Of a stretch of DNA of 64,000 nucleotides, positions 11,401 to 21,813 are shown in pieces (the stretch's first letter is position 1; every line of letters begins with the position of its first letter). The notes beneath the pieces were generated by a model that made no database searches, was not told where the DNA came from, and saw nothing but the letters and a program-made list of their open reading frames with translations. This DNA comes from Anaeramoeba flamelloides (lineage: Eukaryota; Metamonada; Anaeramoebidae), in NCBI GenBank assembly GCA_027625915.1, contig JANTQA010000047.1, positions 15,686,001 to 15,750,000 on the forward strand. The letters run 5' to 3'. A program made the position numbers and the translations under genes.

Positions 11401-14400
11401 TCCTTTCTAAATTAATTTCTAGAGAGATAAAAGACCCCCCTTCGTAATAAGAGTAAGATCATCTGCATACATTTGAACATGAACAGCTAAAGTCTTTAAC
11501 TTTTCTAGTAGAAAATGAGATATAAATGAGAAGAGAATTGGTGATAACGGATCTCCCTGATAAACCCCAATTCCTTCTTTTTTATAATATCTCAAGATCC
11601 AATTTTTGATTGTTTCATTTTTTATAAATTTTTTAATAAATTGATATATTAATGAGTGTTGTATAGAATCAAAACATTTTTGTATAACTATAGTAACTAC
11701 AAAATATTCTCGTTTTGACATATTCTAAAACGTTAAACAACACCGATATCAAATGAAATAATAAATTGAAAAAAAAATATCTCCTTTAGTATTCAGCATC
11801 AAATAATTAAATCTGATTTGTATAGACAACTTTTAAATCATTTCAATGATGTAAAAAACCTGATAATTCAAAAATTAAATAAAAATAAAATCAAAAACTG
11901 AAAAAAACCAAATCACAATTTTTGAAAAGAGCATTATGGATTTTTTATTACTGGAATTTTCACCTGGAAAAAAAGGGAATAACAAAATATTTTTTGCCAA
12001 TAGTTTTTCCTTTTAAAAGGCATTTCATTGTCTCAATTTTTTTAACGTTTATTTGTATTTTCGAAGATCTTTTTTTTTTTTTTTCTTGATTTTGAAACAA
12101 ATTGAAAATGAAAATTTTATTTTCACTGTTCTACCTAATCAAAAAAACTTATTAATCCCATCATCTATTAATATGTATGAAATCCGTTATGAAGCACATC
12201 GATGAAGTACCAAGAGAAAAGTTATCTTAAAATATAGTTTCATTGTGATCTGAAATGTGATTTCTGTGATTTTTGTAATTTTTGTAAAACTGTATGAGAG
12301 ATGTGCTTATTTTTTTATTATTTAATGAATAATTCAATCATCGCCCAAACGAGTTATTTCTATGAAACACAATAAATAATAATAATTTTAATCAAATACC
12401 CTTTAAAATTGTTTTGCAAAACAAATAAATAATAAAAGTGTTAATGAATATAAACTCTGTTTCAGTCAAAGGGATATCCAAAAAAAACATTTTTTTCAAA
12501 TATCAATTATTTTATATAATTGACCTTTGAAGAAAAAATAAGAAATAAGCGGAATAATACACATCAAAGAATTGTTGATATATATCTGATTGAAAACTAA
12601 TTAATCAATAAATTTTCTTAAAAATTGAAAAACTCAAATTCTTAGGGCCCTATGGAGAAAAACAAGAATGTTCATTTTGAACTTCTATTGGTATTTGAAT
12701 AAAAAATAGGAAACACTTTCACTACATTTTCCAGACTTTTCTTTTAAAAATCAAGCCCCCAAACAAAGTTTGTTGGTATTTGTGGTCTCTATTTGAAAAA
12801 GGAAAAGAAAATGAAGTGAAATATTTTCACATTTATTAAACAAATATCAAGATCAAAGATCTTCATAGAATTGTAATAGAAATCAATATGATTTCTCAAC
12901 AATCTTTAAATGGTTTCAATAACCTTAGAATAACACATTTTTACCAAGTGACTATTGATCTTGCAATAAAAAAATTTTTTGCAACTGAATTGTGTATCAA
13001 TAAAAATAGAAAAATGAAAAACAAAAATGTGATAAAATGATTTCTATTTTGAAAATTTCCAAAATAAATTTTTTTCTTCTAATATCTATTCAAATCCATT
13101 AAACACATGTACTTCACCCATTACAACTGGGATCCTTTGACTGAAAAATAGTTTACATTAAATTTAAAAATTATTATAAAAAAAAAAACATTAAAAATTA
13201 TATTAAATCTAATTATTTCACTATTTCTGTACTTCACAAATTTCTATATTTATAACACATTTCTTTAAATATTTTATATAGCAAGGAAAATTAGATTATA
13301 TGGTTTGATTTCGCTTTGTTCATTCATTTTAGAACAAAGCTTTTTAAATTATTGGAAAACCGAAAATAGTTCAAAATTTACAAATAATGAAATTATTTTA
13401 GAAATCTTTAATTGTGAGCAAATCCAAAATTTATTTAAAAATAAAGAAAATACATTTTTTTCTGAATTTATAAACTGCTTTTGTCTATTAATGTTAAAAC
13501 GAATAAACAACAAAAAATATTTAAAAATAATTCATCCAATTATTGAAATTGAATGGAAAAAACATCAAATATCTAAAAATAATCCAAAATCCAATAATAA
13601 TTTTAAAAAAAAACCAAAATTAAAAAACATGAAAATTAATTTTAATGAAGAACCGGATTTAATGAATTTTTCTAGCAATTCAAAAGAGGATATTAAAATC
13701 GAAATACCAATCGAATTCTTTTTAGAAATTAAAACAGGTTTGGAATTAATTACTGCATTAATTCAAATATCTAAAATTTGGACATCAAGCAATTTATTAT
13801 ATTCAATTTCCAAACTTTTAAAATTATGCGATCAAATATTCTATTATATTACTCAATTCTTTTCAAGTAAATTATTAGAAATAAAAGTTCAAGAAATAAT
13901 ACATCAAATGTTAAATTATTACCAATTAAAAAAAATTCAAAAAATCAATATTGGTTATTTATTCATTCTCTCGAAATATTGTAAGGATACTGAAAAACTT
14001 CAAATTAGTAATCAATTATATCAATATTTTAAAGAAATTCTATTTTTAATAAAGCCAAAAATAAATCTAAAAAACGATCAAAAAGAAAAAGAGAAATTAA
14101 ATAGTAATGAGAGTAAAAATGAAGTAACTAATGAAAAGGAAACGGAAAAGGAAACGGAAACGGAAACGGAAACGGAAATTAATCATGAAAAAAATATAAA
14201 TGAAATAAAGCCTGTTACATTTACCCTAGATAAAAATATGAAAATAAAAAAAATCAAAAATCAAATTAATAATGATAATGTTAATGATGATGATTATAAT
14301 TTAAATAATAATCAAGATTTGAAATATTTAAATTTCGAAAATAAAAAAGAAATTAATTATTATTTGTTATTCCAAGGTTTATTTATTTTATCGTATAGAT

Positions 14401-15536
14401 TCCCAAATTTAAAAGAAAAAATTTTAACAACTCTACATAAATTTAAATCAATTTGGCACAATAATGACAAAAACCTTTTTGAACATGCCGATTTTATTAT
14501 TAAGCAAATACATTATTATTATGCGATGCACTTAAATCAAAAATGGTATTTGAATTTAGATTTTGAAAGTTATACCTTTAGATTTCCAAATAAAAAGCAA
14601 ATACTTTTTTATTTTGAATATTTAATACAAAAACAGAAAATTATGAAAATCCAAAAACAAAATATTTATAAATTTGGAAATGATAAAACAAAATATCAAA
14701 TTATTTCTTTTGAAAAAAATTTAAAAACAATTTCGGCTATGAACGATCCTTTAAAAATTCAGTATTACTTTATTACATTATCTTCAATTAAACGATTAGA
14801 TTGTAATTTAAAAATTACTAACATTTCAAAAATCATTTGGAAAAATATAATCATATCAACCAATTCAATAATGGGGAATTTAAAAAATTTTAATTTTCAA
14901 AATAAATCAAATATAGTAATTAACGAAATACTCCCAAACGAAACAATTGAAAGAGTAATCACTTTCAATATCAATAATCAATTGATTGATTTTTCATTTC
15001 TTCTTAATTTGAAACTCGAAACAAAAAATAAAATGCTCAAAACGCCCTTCCTTTTAAAGCCTATAATTATACCACCCATGGTCATTTTAAAAGCAGTGAA
15101 AATTAATACTCCTTTATTTAACCAATGTTGGAAAATAGTGAAAAATAAATATATTCTTATTACCAAATTTAAAAATAATAATTGGAATTTAAATCATTTG
15201 TCAAACTTGATCCCCAATAGTACTTTATCAACCATTGTTAAATATAATAATAGCAATGGTGATAATAATAATAGTAATAGTAAGAATAATAATGATATTA
15301 AAAAAATTTTAATTACTACACAAACTTGGTTTAATGAGAAAATATTTATCAAAATAAAACCTAATTTAATTAAAAATAAAAATAATCAACAAAAATTAAA
15401 TAATCAAATAGTTATTACATTTGGTACCAATAGTACTTTAATAATAAAAATTTTAAAACAACAACATGACCAATTCATTAATTATCTATCAAATAATTTA
15501 TTAATACCAATAAAGGAAACCGAAAAATTTAAATAA
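7949..15536 (+). CDS. TPLATE: TPLATE: beta-like large subunit of the TSET/TPLATE adaptor complex
   Basis: TSET is an ancient relative of the AP and COPI coats that acts at the plasma membrane in endocytosis; TPLATE is its beta-adaptin-like large subunit. The model joins 7949-8196, 8545-9425 and 13282-15536. Frames agree at both junctions (TG|G and G|CA) and the result is 1,127 residues, close to plant TPLATE (about 1,180). The N-terminus MENLFSEIQ resembles plant MDILFAQIQ. Exons 1-2 give an all-helical HEAT-like trunk (VLRILAKTP, SWKIVRQLF). Exon 3 holds the rest of the trunk, an acidic Lys/Glu/Thr linker near residue 660, and from about residue 850 a beta-rich appendage (ETIERVITFNINN, then KILITTQTWFNEK). 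Low-complexity Asn runs fit the genome. The homology was recognised by eye and is good at the N-terminus, weaker in the appendage. The first ATG in a clean context was taken as the start. Confidence 0.8.
8197..8544 (+). other. TPLATE intron 1
   Basis: A 348-nt intron with donor GTATTT and acceptor ACAAAAG. It contains a pure A run at about 8410-8438. The acceptor lacks a good pyrimidine tract; it is chosen because only it restores the frame next to the recognisable ISRDLDLKD stretch. Confidence 0.6.
9440..9605 (+). repeat. CTT / CAT microsatellite
   Basis: An imperfect trinucleotide array: CTT units first, then CAT/CAT-TTT units (TTTTCATCATCAT repeated). It lies just inside the donor of TPLATE intron 2. 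Confidence 0.85.
10307..10745. repeat. modular hairpin array 1
   Basis: Consecutive long hairpins separated by the linker GGCACTCTACG. At 10309-10382 an arm GGTTTTTTTTAATTTTTGAA pairs with TTTCAAAAAGTAAAAAAAAC. At 10478-10550 AGCTTTTCCAGAATTCAAAA pairs with TTTTGAATTCCGGAAAAGCT, a stem of about 30 bp. Two more related hairpins follow at about 10590-10645 and 10654-10728. The same modules recur at six or more other sites in the window. Confidence 0.8.
10790..11740 (-). mobile_element. decayed LINE (non-LTR retrotransposon), reverse-transcriptase fragment
   Basis: On the minus strand 11721-11419 encodes the core of a non-LTR reverse transcriptase: an FDSIQHS block (RT motif A region), QGDPLSPILFSF, and the catalytic YADDLTLI. 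Continuing on the same strand, 11370-10800 translates with stops into the post-catalytic part (a diverged YLGI-type segment) and a polar tail containing NWFTEELKSLDLELN. The element is truncated at the 5' end, has no intact frame, and lies antisense inside TPLATE intron 2. A related fragment is at 41040-42060. Confidence 0.8.
12463..13142 (+). mobile_element. TIR element G, copy 1 (non-autonomous DNA transposon)
   Basis: The ends are CAGTCAAAGGGATATCC on the left and GGGATCCTTTGACTG on the right, an inverted pair. The interior matches, inverted and at high similarity, the element cut by the window's right edge (63438-64000): AGGGCCCTATGGAGAAAAAC, AATAACACATTTTTACCAAG and GTGACTATTGATCTTGCAAT. 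Element F lies inside it in both copies. Its right edge is about 140 bp before TPLATE exon 3. Confidence 0.7.
12688..12850 (+). mobile_element. MITE family F, copy 1, nested in G1
   Basis: The left end TTGGTATTTGAATAAAAAATAG and right end TTATTAAACAAATATCAA form an inverted pair, with the CACTTCATTTTCC / GGAAAAGAAAATGAAGTG arms inside. It occupies the same place in the second G copy. Confidence 0.6.
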
Positions 15537-17116
15537 TTAATTTTATTTTAAATATGGATGTATGTATTTTTCAATTTTTTTTTAAAAAAAAAAAAGAATT
15601 TAAAAGACCAAGTATTTTTTAAAATAAAATAAAATCTTATTGAGATCTTGATTTTTTTTTTTTTTTTGTAATTTGTGTTTTGGTTGATGAAATGGAATGA
15701 GTTGACACCATTTAAACAATTTATTAATAAGAGTCTATTTTTTGAATTCTAAGATTCATATATTACAGATATAAAGCCAAAAAAAAAAGTAAACTTTTAT
15801 TTTTTTTTAACAATTAAGTTAATTCTTGAAAATAGTAAAACATAATATTCGTTTTAAGTTGAAAAGTATTGATTTTGAAAAAAAAAATTTATTTTGTTAT
15901 TATTTTTAATTATTACTATTTCAATTTAAAGATCAATAAAACTACTAATTGTGTCCTAGGTGAGAAAATAAATCTAAATTTGATAGAAGTTTAACAAAAG
16001 TTTATCAATGTAATTTAGATCTATTAAGCAAAAATTTTTTATTCTTTCAAGTTTTAAAAAAAGTTGTTTTCTAGTTTTCAAAAAATGAAAAAAAATTTCA
16101 AAAAAAAGTTTTCAAATTTTGATTAATAATTTCAATAAAAAAGTTATTACAAGAAAAAAATCTCAAAAACTCTTTAATCTCCTTAATCAAAATGATAAAA
16201 TTTTATGTTCTTGTTTGGATTGTTTTCTTTTAACATCTTATGGTTTGAAAACTTTAGGTAAAAAAGAAAAAAAACAAATAAAGAAAAAACATTGAAAAGA
16301 AAAAATAGTAAAAAATATCTTAATTCGAGTAACTAGTGTCCCACTCTTGGGAGAACGTGTCTAGGTTTTTGTAATTTCAAAGAATTGAGTAAAAACAAAG
16401 ATTTCACTCAATTCTTTTAAATTCTGGAAAACCTAACGAAAAGTGCCGTTGAGTTCCTAGCTTTTTCAAGTATTCAAAAGATTTTACTCTATTCTTTTAA
16501 ATTCTGGAAAAGATAACAGTATTTTTTTTCTTAATTTATGACCTTAAAAAAAAAAACTAATGGCGGTAGATCCGTTTTTAATTAAGTCATGTAGACGAAT
16601 TATACTATTTTATTCTTGTATTTTGATTATTTTTCTTCTCTTTTTTTTATTTTGATAGATTTTCGTAAATTACCCCTTTATCTCAATAAAGATAAAGATA
16701 TTATTATTATTATTTCAAAGGTTATTAAGGTAATTTGATTCCAATAGAATAAATAATAAAAAAATTATTTTTCACTATTTGAATTTTGATGAATTAAAAA
16801 TTTTATTAATTTTTTGTGAAAGGGTATTAAATAAGTTTGCCTGAATAAAACGGTGAGTGTAAAAAAAAAATTAACCCATAGGAAGAAGTAAAAAGTGATT
16901 AAGAAATTAGAGTTGTGGGAAGCAAGACAATAAAATAAATATTAAAAAAATAATCAAAAAATAAAAACAAACAAGCAAATAAATAATCCAGATAGAAGGA
17001 ATGAAATAAAGGAAAAGAGGGAATCTTTTTATTAATATTTTTTTTTCATTTATATTTTTAATTTTTTCTTTTTAATTAACATTATTTAATGATTTTATGG
17101 CCTTCAATAATTAATT
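15537..17116. other. convergent intergenic spacer
   Basis: This spacer lies between the TPLATE stop and the stop of the opposing coiled-coil gene. It is AT-rich with poly(A) and poly(T) runs near both gene ends that could serve as 3'-processing signals. It contains hairpin modules at 16360-16545 and a segment near 16640-16700 shared with 21320-21410. No gene is seen. Confidence 0.5.
16360..16545. repeat. modular hairpin array 2
   Basis: GGTTTTTGTAATTTCAAAGA... pairs with ...TCTTTTAAATTCTGGAAAACC (about 16362-16432), then a second unit CTAGCTTTTTCAAGTATTC / ATTCTGGAAAAGATAAC follows. It is the same family as array 1 but more decayed, with the linker reduced to AAGTGCCGTTG. Confidence 0.65.
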
Positions 17117-18898
17117 TTACTTATCGAGTGATTTCCCAAGAATTTGTATTAATTTTTCTTTATCATGATTTGTTTCATTATTTTTTGAATATAATAAATC
17201 GTTTGAATGTTTTTTAAATAATTGATTGTTTTTTTTCTCTAATTTTTCATTATTTTTATGTAATTTTAAGATTTGCTTCTGCATTTTTTTGATTTGAATT
17301 TTTTCGTTATTAGAAACATCAAGTAATTGGCTATTATTATTATTAATTGAATCAACCCAAAGCTGATAATCTCTTCCAAAGTCTAATGAATTATTTTTTA
17401 ATATATCAATTTCGTTTGATATTTTCTTTTTTCCATCATTATCTGTCACACTATTGATTTTGTTTTTGTTTTTTGTTTTTGGGGAAGAACGATATTTTTT
17501 TTGGTGTTCTTTAAGATTGGTTTTAAATGCTTTAACTTTGGAGTCGATATTATTAACTTTTTGGTAAATATCATTAAGATCACAATTCTGGCGGTCTTTT
17601 AAACACCTTATTAATAATTGGATGGATTGATTTCTTTCTTTTTTAGCCTTTGCTAATAAATCTTTATATTTTTCTCGATCATTATCAAGATTATTATTAT
17701 CATTTTCGTTTTTGCCAATTTTTTCATTTTCGTTTTCATTCTTTAATTCTTCTAATTGCTTTAATAATTTTTTATTTTGATGTATTAATTCTTTTTGTTC
17801 TTTTAATAATTTCTTTCTTTGACTAAACCCATCTTCGTCATTGACTTTCTCACAACAAGTTTCATCCTTCTCATTTATTTTGATTAAGTTTTTCCATTTG
17901 TTGACAAAAGTTTTTAAAATATTTAAAATTTCAAGTATTTTTTCTACTTCATTTTCTAATTCATCATGATTAAAATCCCATCTTGTTTCGTTGGGTAAAT
18001 TTGGATCGATATTAAAATCCTTAATTTTTTTTATTAATTTCTTTTGTAATTCATTTATGGTCTTCAAATTATAAATTTTTGGTATTTCCTTCAAGAAAAT
18101 TAAAACTTTTTTATTTTTTTCATTTGATTTTGTTCTTGCCTTTAGAAATGCCTTTCGAGTTAAGACTAATAAATTATATAAATAAGATAAAATCGTTTTA
18201 AAATTTTTTTTATTTTCTAATGTAAAGATGGTTATTATTTTATTGATCTCGTCTTCCTTTTGCTTTCTTTCTTTAATACATTCAAACCTAAACGAAATTC
18301 CTCGCATGAAGGTTTCAATTCCACAAAGTATAACTGGTAAAGTTTCAACAAATTTGTTTTCATCAAAAATTGAATTTTTATAAATTCTTTGGAATTTTGA
18401 AAATCCTTTGTTCAATTCATTATTTCGGATTATCATATTTTGATATTTTTTTAATTGGTTTTTTAAATTGTTCATTTTGAGAATTCTTCCTTGAAGAAGA
18501 TCTAAAATTGATTGAAGAGTGGACATTTCTATTGTAACTTCTTTTTGATTAGGTTCATTGCTATTACTCTGATCAATGTTTTGGAAAGGAAACGATTGCT
18601 TTGAGGAATGTAAATCCGATCGAAATTCCTTCACAAATTCTTTTCCTTTATTCATTATTTGTTGATAATTTTTTGAATCAGCCAATTCATCACACCTATT
18701 CATCCAATCATGATATTCTTCCAATACACTCAAATAGTTTTTTGTTAATTGTTCAAGGTAACCATAATACTTGGAACACAAGTTACGTGGATCTTTTTCT
18801 TCTTTTTCTTTTTCAATTTGAAAAGTTATCGTTGTTTCTTCTGTAGAAATAATTTTTCCCAATTTGTCAACAAATTCATGGATTTGATTCAGATCCAT
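17117..18898 (-). CDS. uncharacterised coiled-coil protein
   Basis: A single-exon gene of 593 residues. No catalytic domain or known family is recognised. The N-terminal third (MDLNQIHEFVDKLGKIIST to about residue 110) is amphipathic helix with aromatic positions (YYGYLEQLTKNYLSVLEEYH). Residues about 130-330 are helical and Leu/Ile-rich. From about 355 to 425 there is a heptad-like coiled coil (LLKEQKELIHQNKKLLKQLE), then a Lys/Asn-rich spacer, and a second coiled coil near 530-570. There is no signal peptide or membrane segment, so it is probably cytosolic or cytoskeletal. The ATG at 18898 follows an AT-rich leader; the next gene on the plus side converges on it. Coiled-coil composition makes chance matches common, so no function is assigned. 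Confidence 0.8.
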   Translation of the reverse strand: MDLNQIHEFVDKLGKIISTEETTITFQIEKEKEEKDPRNLCSKYYGYLEQLTKNYLSVLEEYHDWMNRCDELADSKNYQQIMNKGKEFVKEFRSDLHSSKQSFPFQNIDQSNSNEPNQKEVTIEMSTLQSILDLLQGRILKMNNLKNQLKKYQNMIIRNNELNKGFSKFQRIYKNSIFDENKFVETLPVILCGIETFMRGISFRFECIKERKQKEDEINKIITIFTLENKKNFKTILSYLYNLLVLTRKAFLKARTKSNEKNKKVLIFLKEIPKIYNLKTINELQKKLIKKIKDFNIDPNLPNETRWDFNHDELENEVEKILEILNILKTFVNKWKNLIKINEKDETCCEKVNDEDGFSQRKKLLKEQKELIHQNKKLLKQLEELKNENENEKIGKNENDNNNLDNDREKYKDLLAKAKKERNQSIQLLIRCLKDRQNCDLNDIYQKVNNIDSKVKAFKTNLKEHQKKYRSSPKTKNKNKINSVTDNDGKKKISNEIDILKNNSLDFGRDYQLWVDSINNNNSQLLDVSNNEKIQIKKMQKQILKLHKNNEKLEKKNNQLFKKHSNDLLYSKNNETNHDKEKLIQILGKSLDK

Positions 18899-19205
18899 TA
18901 TTGTGCTTTATAAAAAAAATCTGGTTTGTTTGTTTTTAAATGTAACAAAAAGATGTTTTGTTTTTTGTTTTTTGTTTTTTGTATTTTGTATTTTGTATTT
19001 TGTATTTTCTTGTTTTGATTGACAAGGAAAAAAATTGATAAAAAATGGAAAGCAAATATAGACCAAAATCAGTAATTTACATTTGAAATTTTCGTAGATG
19101 GTTTTTTTAGAAAGATTTGAATTACATTTGAAACAAAATAGAAAACAAGATGACGGGTTTTCAAGAAACTGCCCAAAAAAAGAATTTCTTTGTAGACTTT
19201 GCAAT
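18899..19205. promoter_or_regulatory. 5' flank of the coiled-coil gene with TTTTGT/TTTTGTA repeats
   Basis: The upstream region carries a short tandem array at 18958-19008 (TTTTTTG units, then TTTTGTA units). The minus strand is open for 98 codons here, but the product is Phe/Lys/Asn-rich and tandem-repeat derived. It is treated as leader or promoter rather than a gene. Confidence 0.4.
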
Positions 19206-19279
19206 TTAAGGGAATAACTTTCTTTTGAGATTCGTCTAGGATTAAAGTATGATGTAGTTGAGTTGAAAACCTATCATTG

Positions 19280-20390
19280 CAAATGGCAAATGGCTCTAAA
19301 AAATATATTAGAGATATTATTGAATAATGAATTCTTAGATTATTTACTAAAAGATCACTATTATAAATTGGATTTTTTTTTGAAATAGAAAAATAGAAAC
19401 TTCAAATAATTGTATTCCAATAGTTCAAAATTCGCATTTAGAACTTCAAAAATTATGTATTTTTCCTTTTTTTAATTTCTTTATTAATTAAAAAATCATT
19501 AACATATATACCATAGACTAATTAGTTTTGTTTCCTATTTTTAATTCTAATTGTAACATTAGAACAATATATTCCCAATAATTACAAAATAATTGGTAAA
19601 AATAATCTATTGGTTAATTATTTAATTATTTTCAAAAAATATTCGATTTTTCGTTATTAATCAAAACTAAAATTCAAAATTTTCCAAACTGTCAAAATAA
19701 TAAAAAGAATCATAATAATAAAATTTCATTCAAATTGGAAATAATTTTGATTTTTGTACAATATTTAAAATCATTTTTTCATCTTTATTATTTTCGTTTT
19801 TTATTTTCATTTTAATTTTTGAATTACATAACCCTTTTTTGTTTTGGAATTAATAATATTTTGGTCATTTGATATTAGGTTAAAGTGGAGTTGTTCTATT
19901 TTGTAAAACTCAAATAAAATTAGTTGGTATGGTCTCTAACTATTTGATCAATCAATATATTTTAATAGAAAAATAAATAAATTAATCCATGGATTTTTTT
20001 TGTTTTGTTCTCTCTCAAAATTTTTAGCACTGAATTTGGTTGATTAGTATTGATAATTATTTATTTTTTGTTTTGTGAGGTATTGTTATTTATAAACAAC
20101 TGTTAACATTTCAATTATTGAATTGTTCTAATTTGATATTTCTTCTGGAATTGTTAGTATAAGATTTTTTTATTTCAAAATTAAATTTACAAAGGTTCAA
20201 AATTTTGGAATTCGGGTTCACCTTTTGAGACAGCTTTGAGAAAAATATTTTGAAACCTACAAGTCTTTAAATTGATTTTTAAACCTTTAAATTTGTCGTA
20301 AAATTCTTTTTTTCACCAGAATTGTTGGTTTTTTACTAATACAAGAATATTTTTTTTAATTGATTAGATAAAGAACGGGTAATATTTTAT
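19280..20390 (+). repeat. dispersed repeat H, copy 1
   Basis: Long diverged repeat sharing blocks with 39740-40330 (same orientation) and 25500-26610 and 48230-48770 (inverted): GACTAATTAGTTTTGTT, AAAATAATTGGTAAAAATAAT, TAATACAAGAATATTTTTTT. A coding-like segment at about 19213-19388 (+), containing RLGLKYDVVELKTYH, overlaps its start and may be a remnant carried by the element. Confidence 0.5.
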
Positions 20391-20706
20391 AAATTGAATT
20401 TTTTGGATTGATTTTGAACAAAAGGAATACTAATTTGAATAATTTTGTATAATAAAATACTTTAACCGGGGTCTTCTATTTGGTATGTGCTAATATCTTA
20501 CATGTGATAAAATTTAAATTAAATTTAAAAAAAAATATCAAAAATATTTGAGAAAAATATATATGAAAAAGTAATTCTCAAAAAAAATACTTAATAACTC
20601 TTTAATATGATTAATCAAAATTATGAAATTCATTGTTCTTTTTGTGAATTTTAAATCAAAATCCATATGGTTTGAAATCTTAAGGTAATAAAGAAAAACT
20701 AATATA

Positions 20707-20893
20707 GCCAACTCCACTTTTACAGCACCAAATTTCAACGAAAATTTAATGTAAAAAAAAATCTCAAATTAAAGCAAATTTTTTGGATTTTTTTTTTAAA
20801 TTGAATAATATTTCTAAATTTTGTATCTTAATTAGAGATTTTTTTGTAACTTAATTTTCATTGAAAGTTTGTGTTTAAAAATTGGAACAGTCG
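20707..20893 (+). mobile_element. MITE family C, copy 3
   Basis: The left end is CCAACTCCACTTTTACAGCAC and the right end AAAAATTGGAACAGTCG, next to TA. The internal CTCAAATTAAAGCA pairs with its inverted partner TTAATTAGAGA. Confidence 0.6.
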
Positions 20894-21625
20894 TAATAAA
20901 AAATTGAAAAATAAAAAATACTCATATAAAAAAAAAATAATAACAACATGTATCCAGTACACCAAACTTACGGGTAGTATGTCTAGGATTTTTTTAACTC
21001 AAAAAAATTGAGTAAATCTTTGATTTTGCTTAATTCTGATTAAATATAAAATATTAAAAAAAAAAATCAAAGATTATTGATATCAGTTATTCCCCATAGA
21101 TTTTAGTATTATTATTGATTATTGATATTTTTTTTTTTTGGGTTTATTTAACCTTCTGTGAATTCTAGGATCTTTTCATCAAATGATGCCAAGAATATTT
21201 CTAGAATAAATAAAAAAATTAAGATTAATATTTAATACTTCTTAATTCTATAAAATCCTATATTCCCTAACAACCGTGAATATTATGTACTTTGGTCCTA
21301 TAAATGATATATTATTTTTTATAATAAAATTTTAATTATTTTTCTTCTTCTTTTTTTTGATATTGATGAATTTTATTTAATTACTCCTTTCTCTCAATAA
21401 ATAAATTAATGAGGTAAAATTCAAATAATTATCCATTCTTCACTTTTTCAATATTTCTACAATTTAGGGTTATACTTTTTTCAAATATAAAAATAAAATA
21501 AAAACATACAAATAATTAAATATATAGCAACAAATTACAACACATTTCTTCAAAATATATATTCATAAAAGAACAATAAGGAAAAACAATAAATTATTTT
21601 CCATTATAATAGCTAAATACTGTTA

Positions 21626-21813
21626 AATTCAGTTCCACATTTAAGTTACAAACTTCAACGAAAATCGGTGCACAATATAAATCTCAAATTAAGACTTAAA
21701 ATCCCGATTGTCGTAAAATAATTTTAAAATTAAAAAAAAAATTGTCTTAGTTTGGGGATTTTTTGTGCCTTAATTTTCGATGAAAGTATGTTCCTTAAAA
21801 TTTGAACTGACTG
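21626..21813 (+). mobile_element. MITE family C, copy 4
   Basis: TCAGTTCCACATTTAAGTTAC at the left and CCTTAAAATTTGAACTGACTG at the right, followed by TA. The inner arms are AATCTCAAATTAAGAC and GTCTTAGTTTGGGGATT. Confidence 0.7.

Larger units (their letters stand above)
9426..13281 (+). other. TPLATE intron 2, 3.9 kb, filled with repeats
   Basis: Donor GTAACT and acceptor TTATATAG; joining the flanking exons keeps the frame (G|CA gives Ala) and the family length. Inside, in order, are a CTT/CAT microsatellite (9440-9605), a hairpin array (10307-10745), a decayed antisense LINE (10790-11740) and the TIR element G with F nested in it (12463-13142). No further TPLATE-like exon is seen in it. 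Confidence 0.7.

Noticed and set aside
9426-13281. TPLATE as two separate genes (7.9-9.4 kb and 13.3-15.5 kb)
   Set aside because: The second part has no ATG near its start, the junction is in frame, and the sum equals the family length with trunk and appendage in the right order.
18908-19204. 98-codon minus-strand frame upstream of the coiled-coil gene
   Set aside because: Ends in a tandem-repeat-derived KQ/KT tail, no domain, and sits where a promoter and leader are expected. Cannot be fully excluded.
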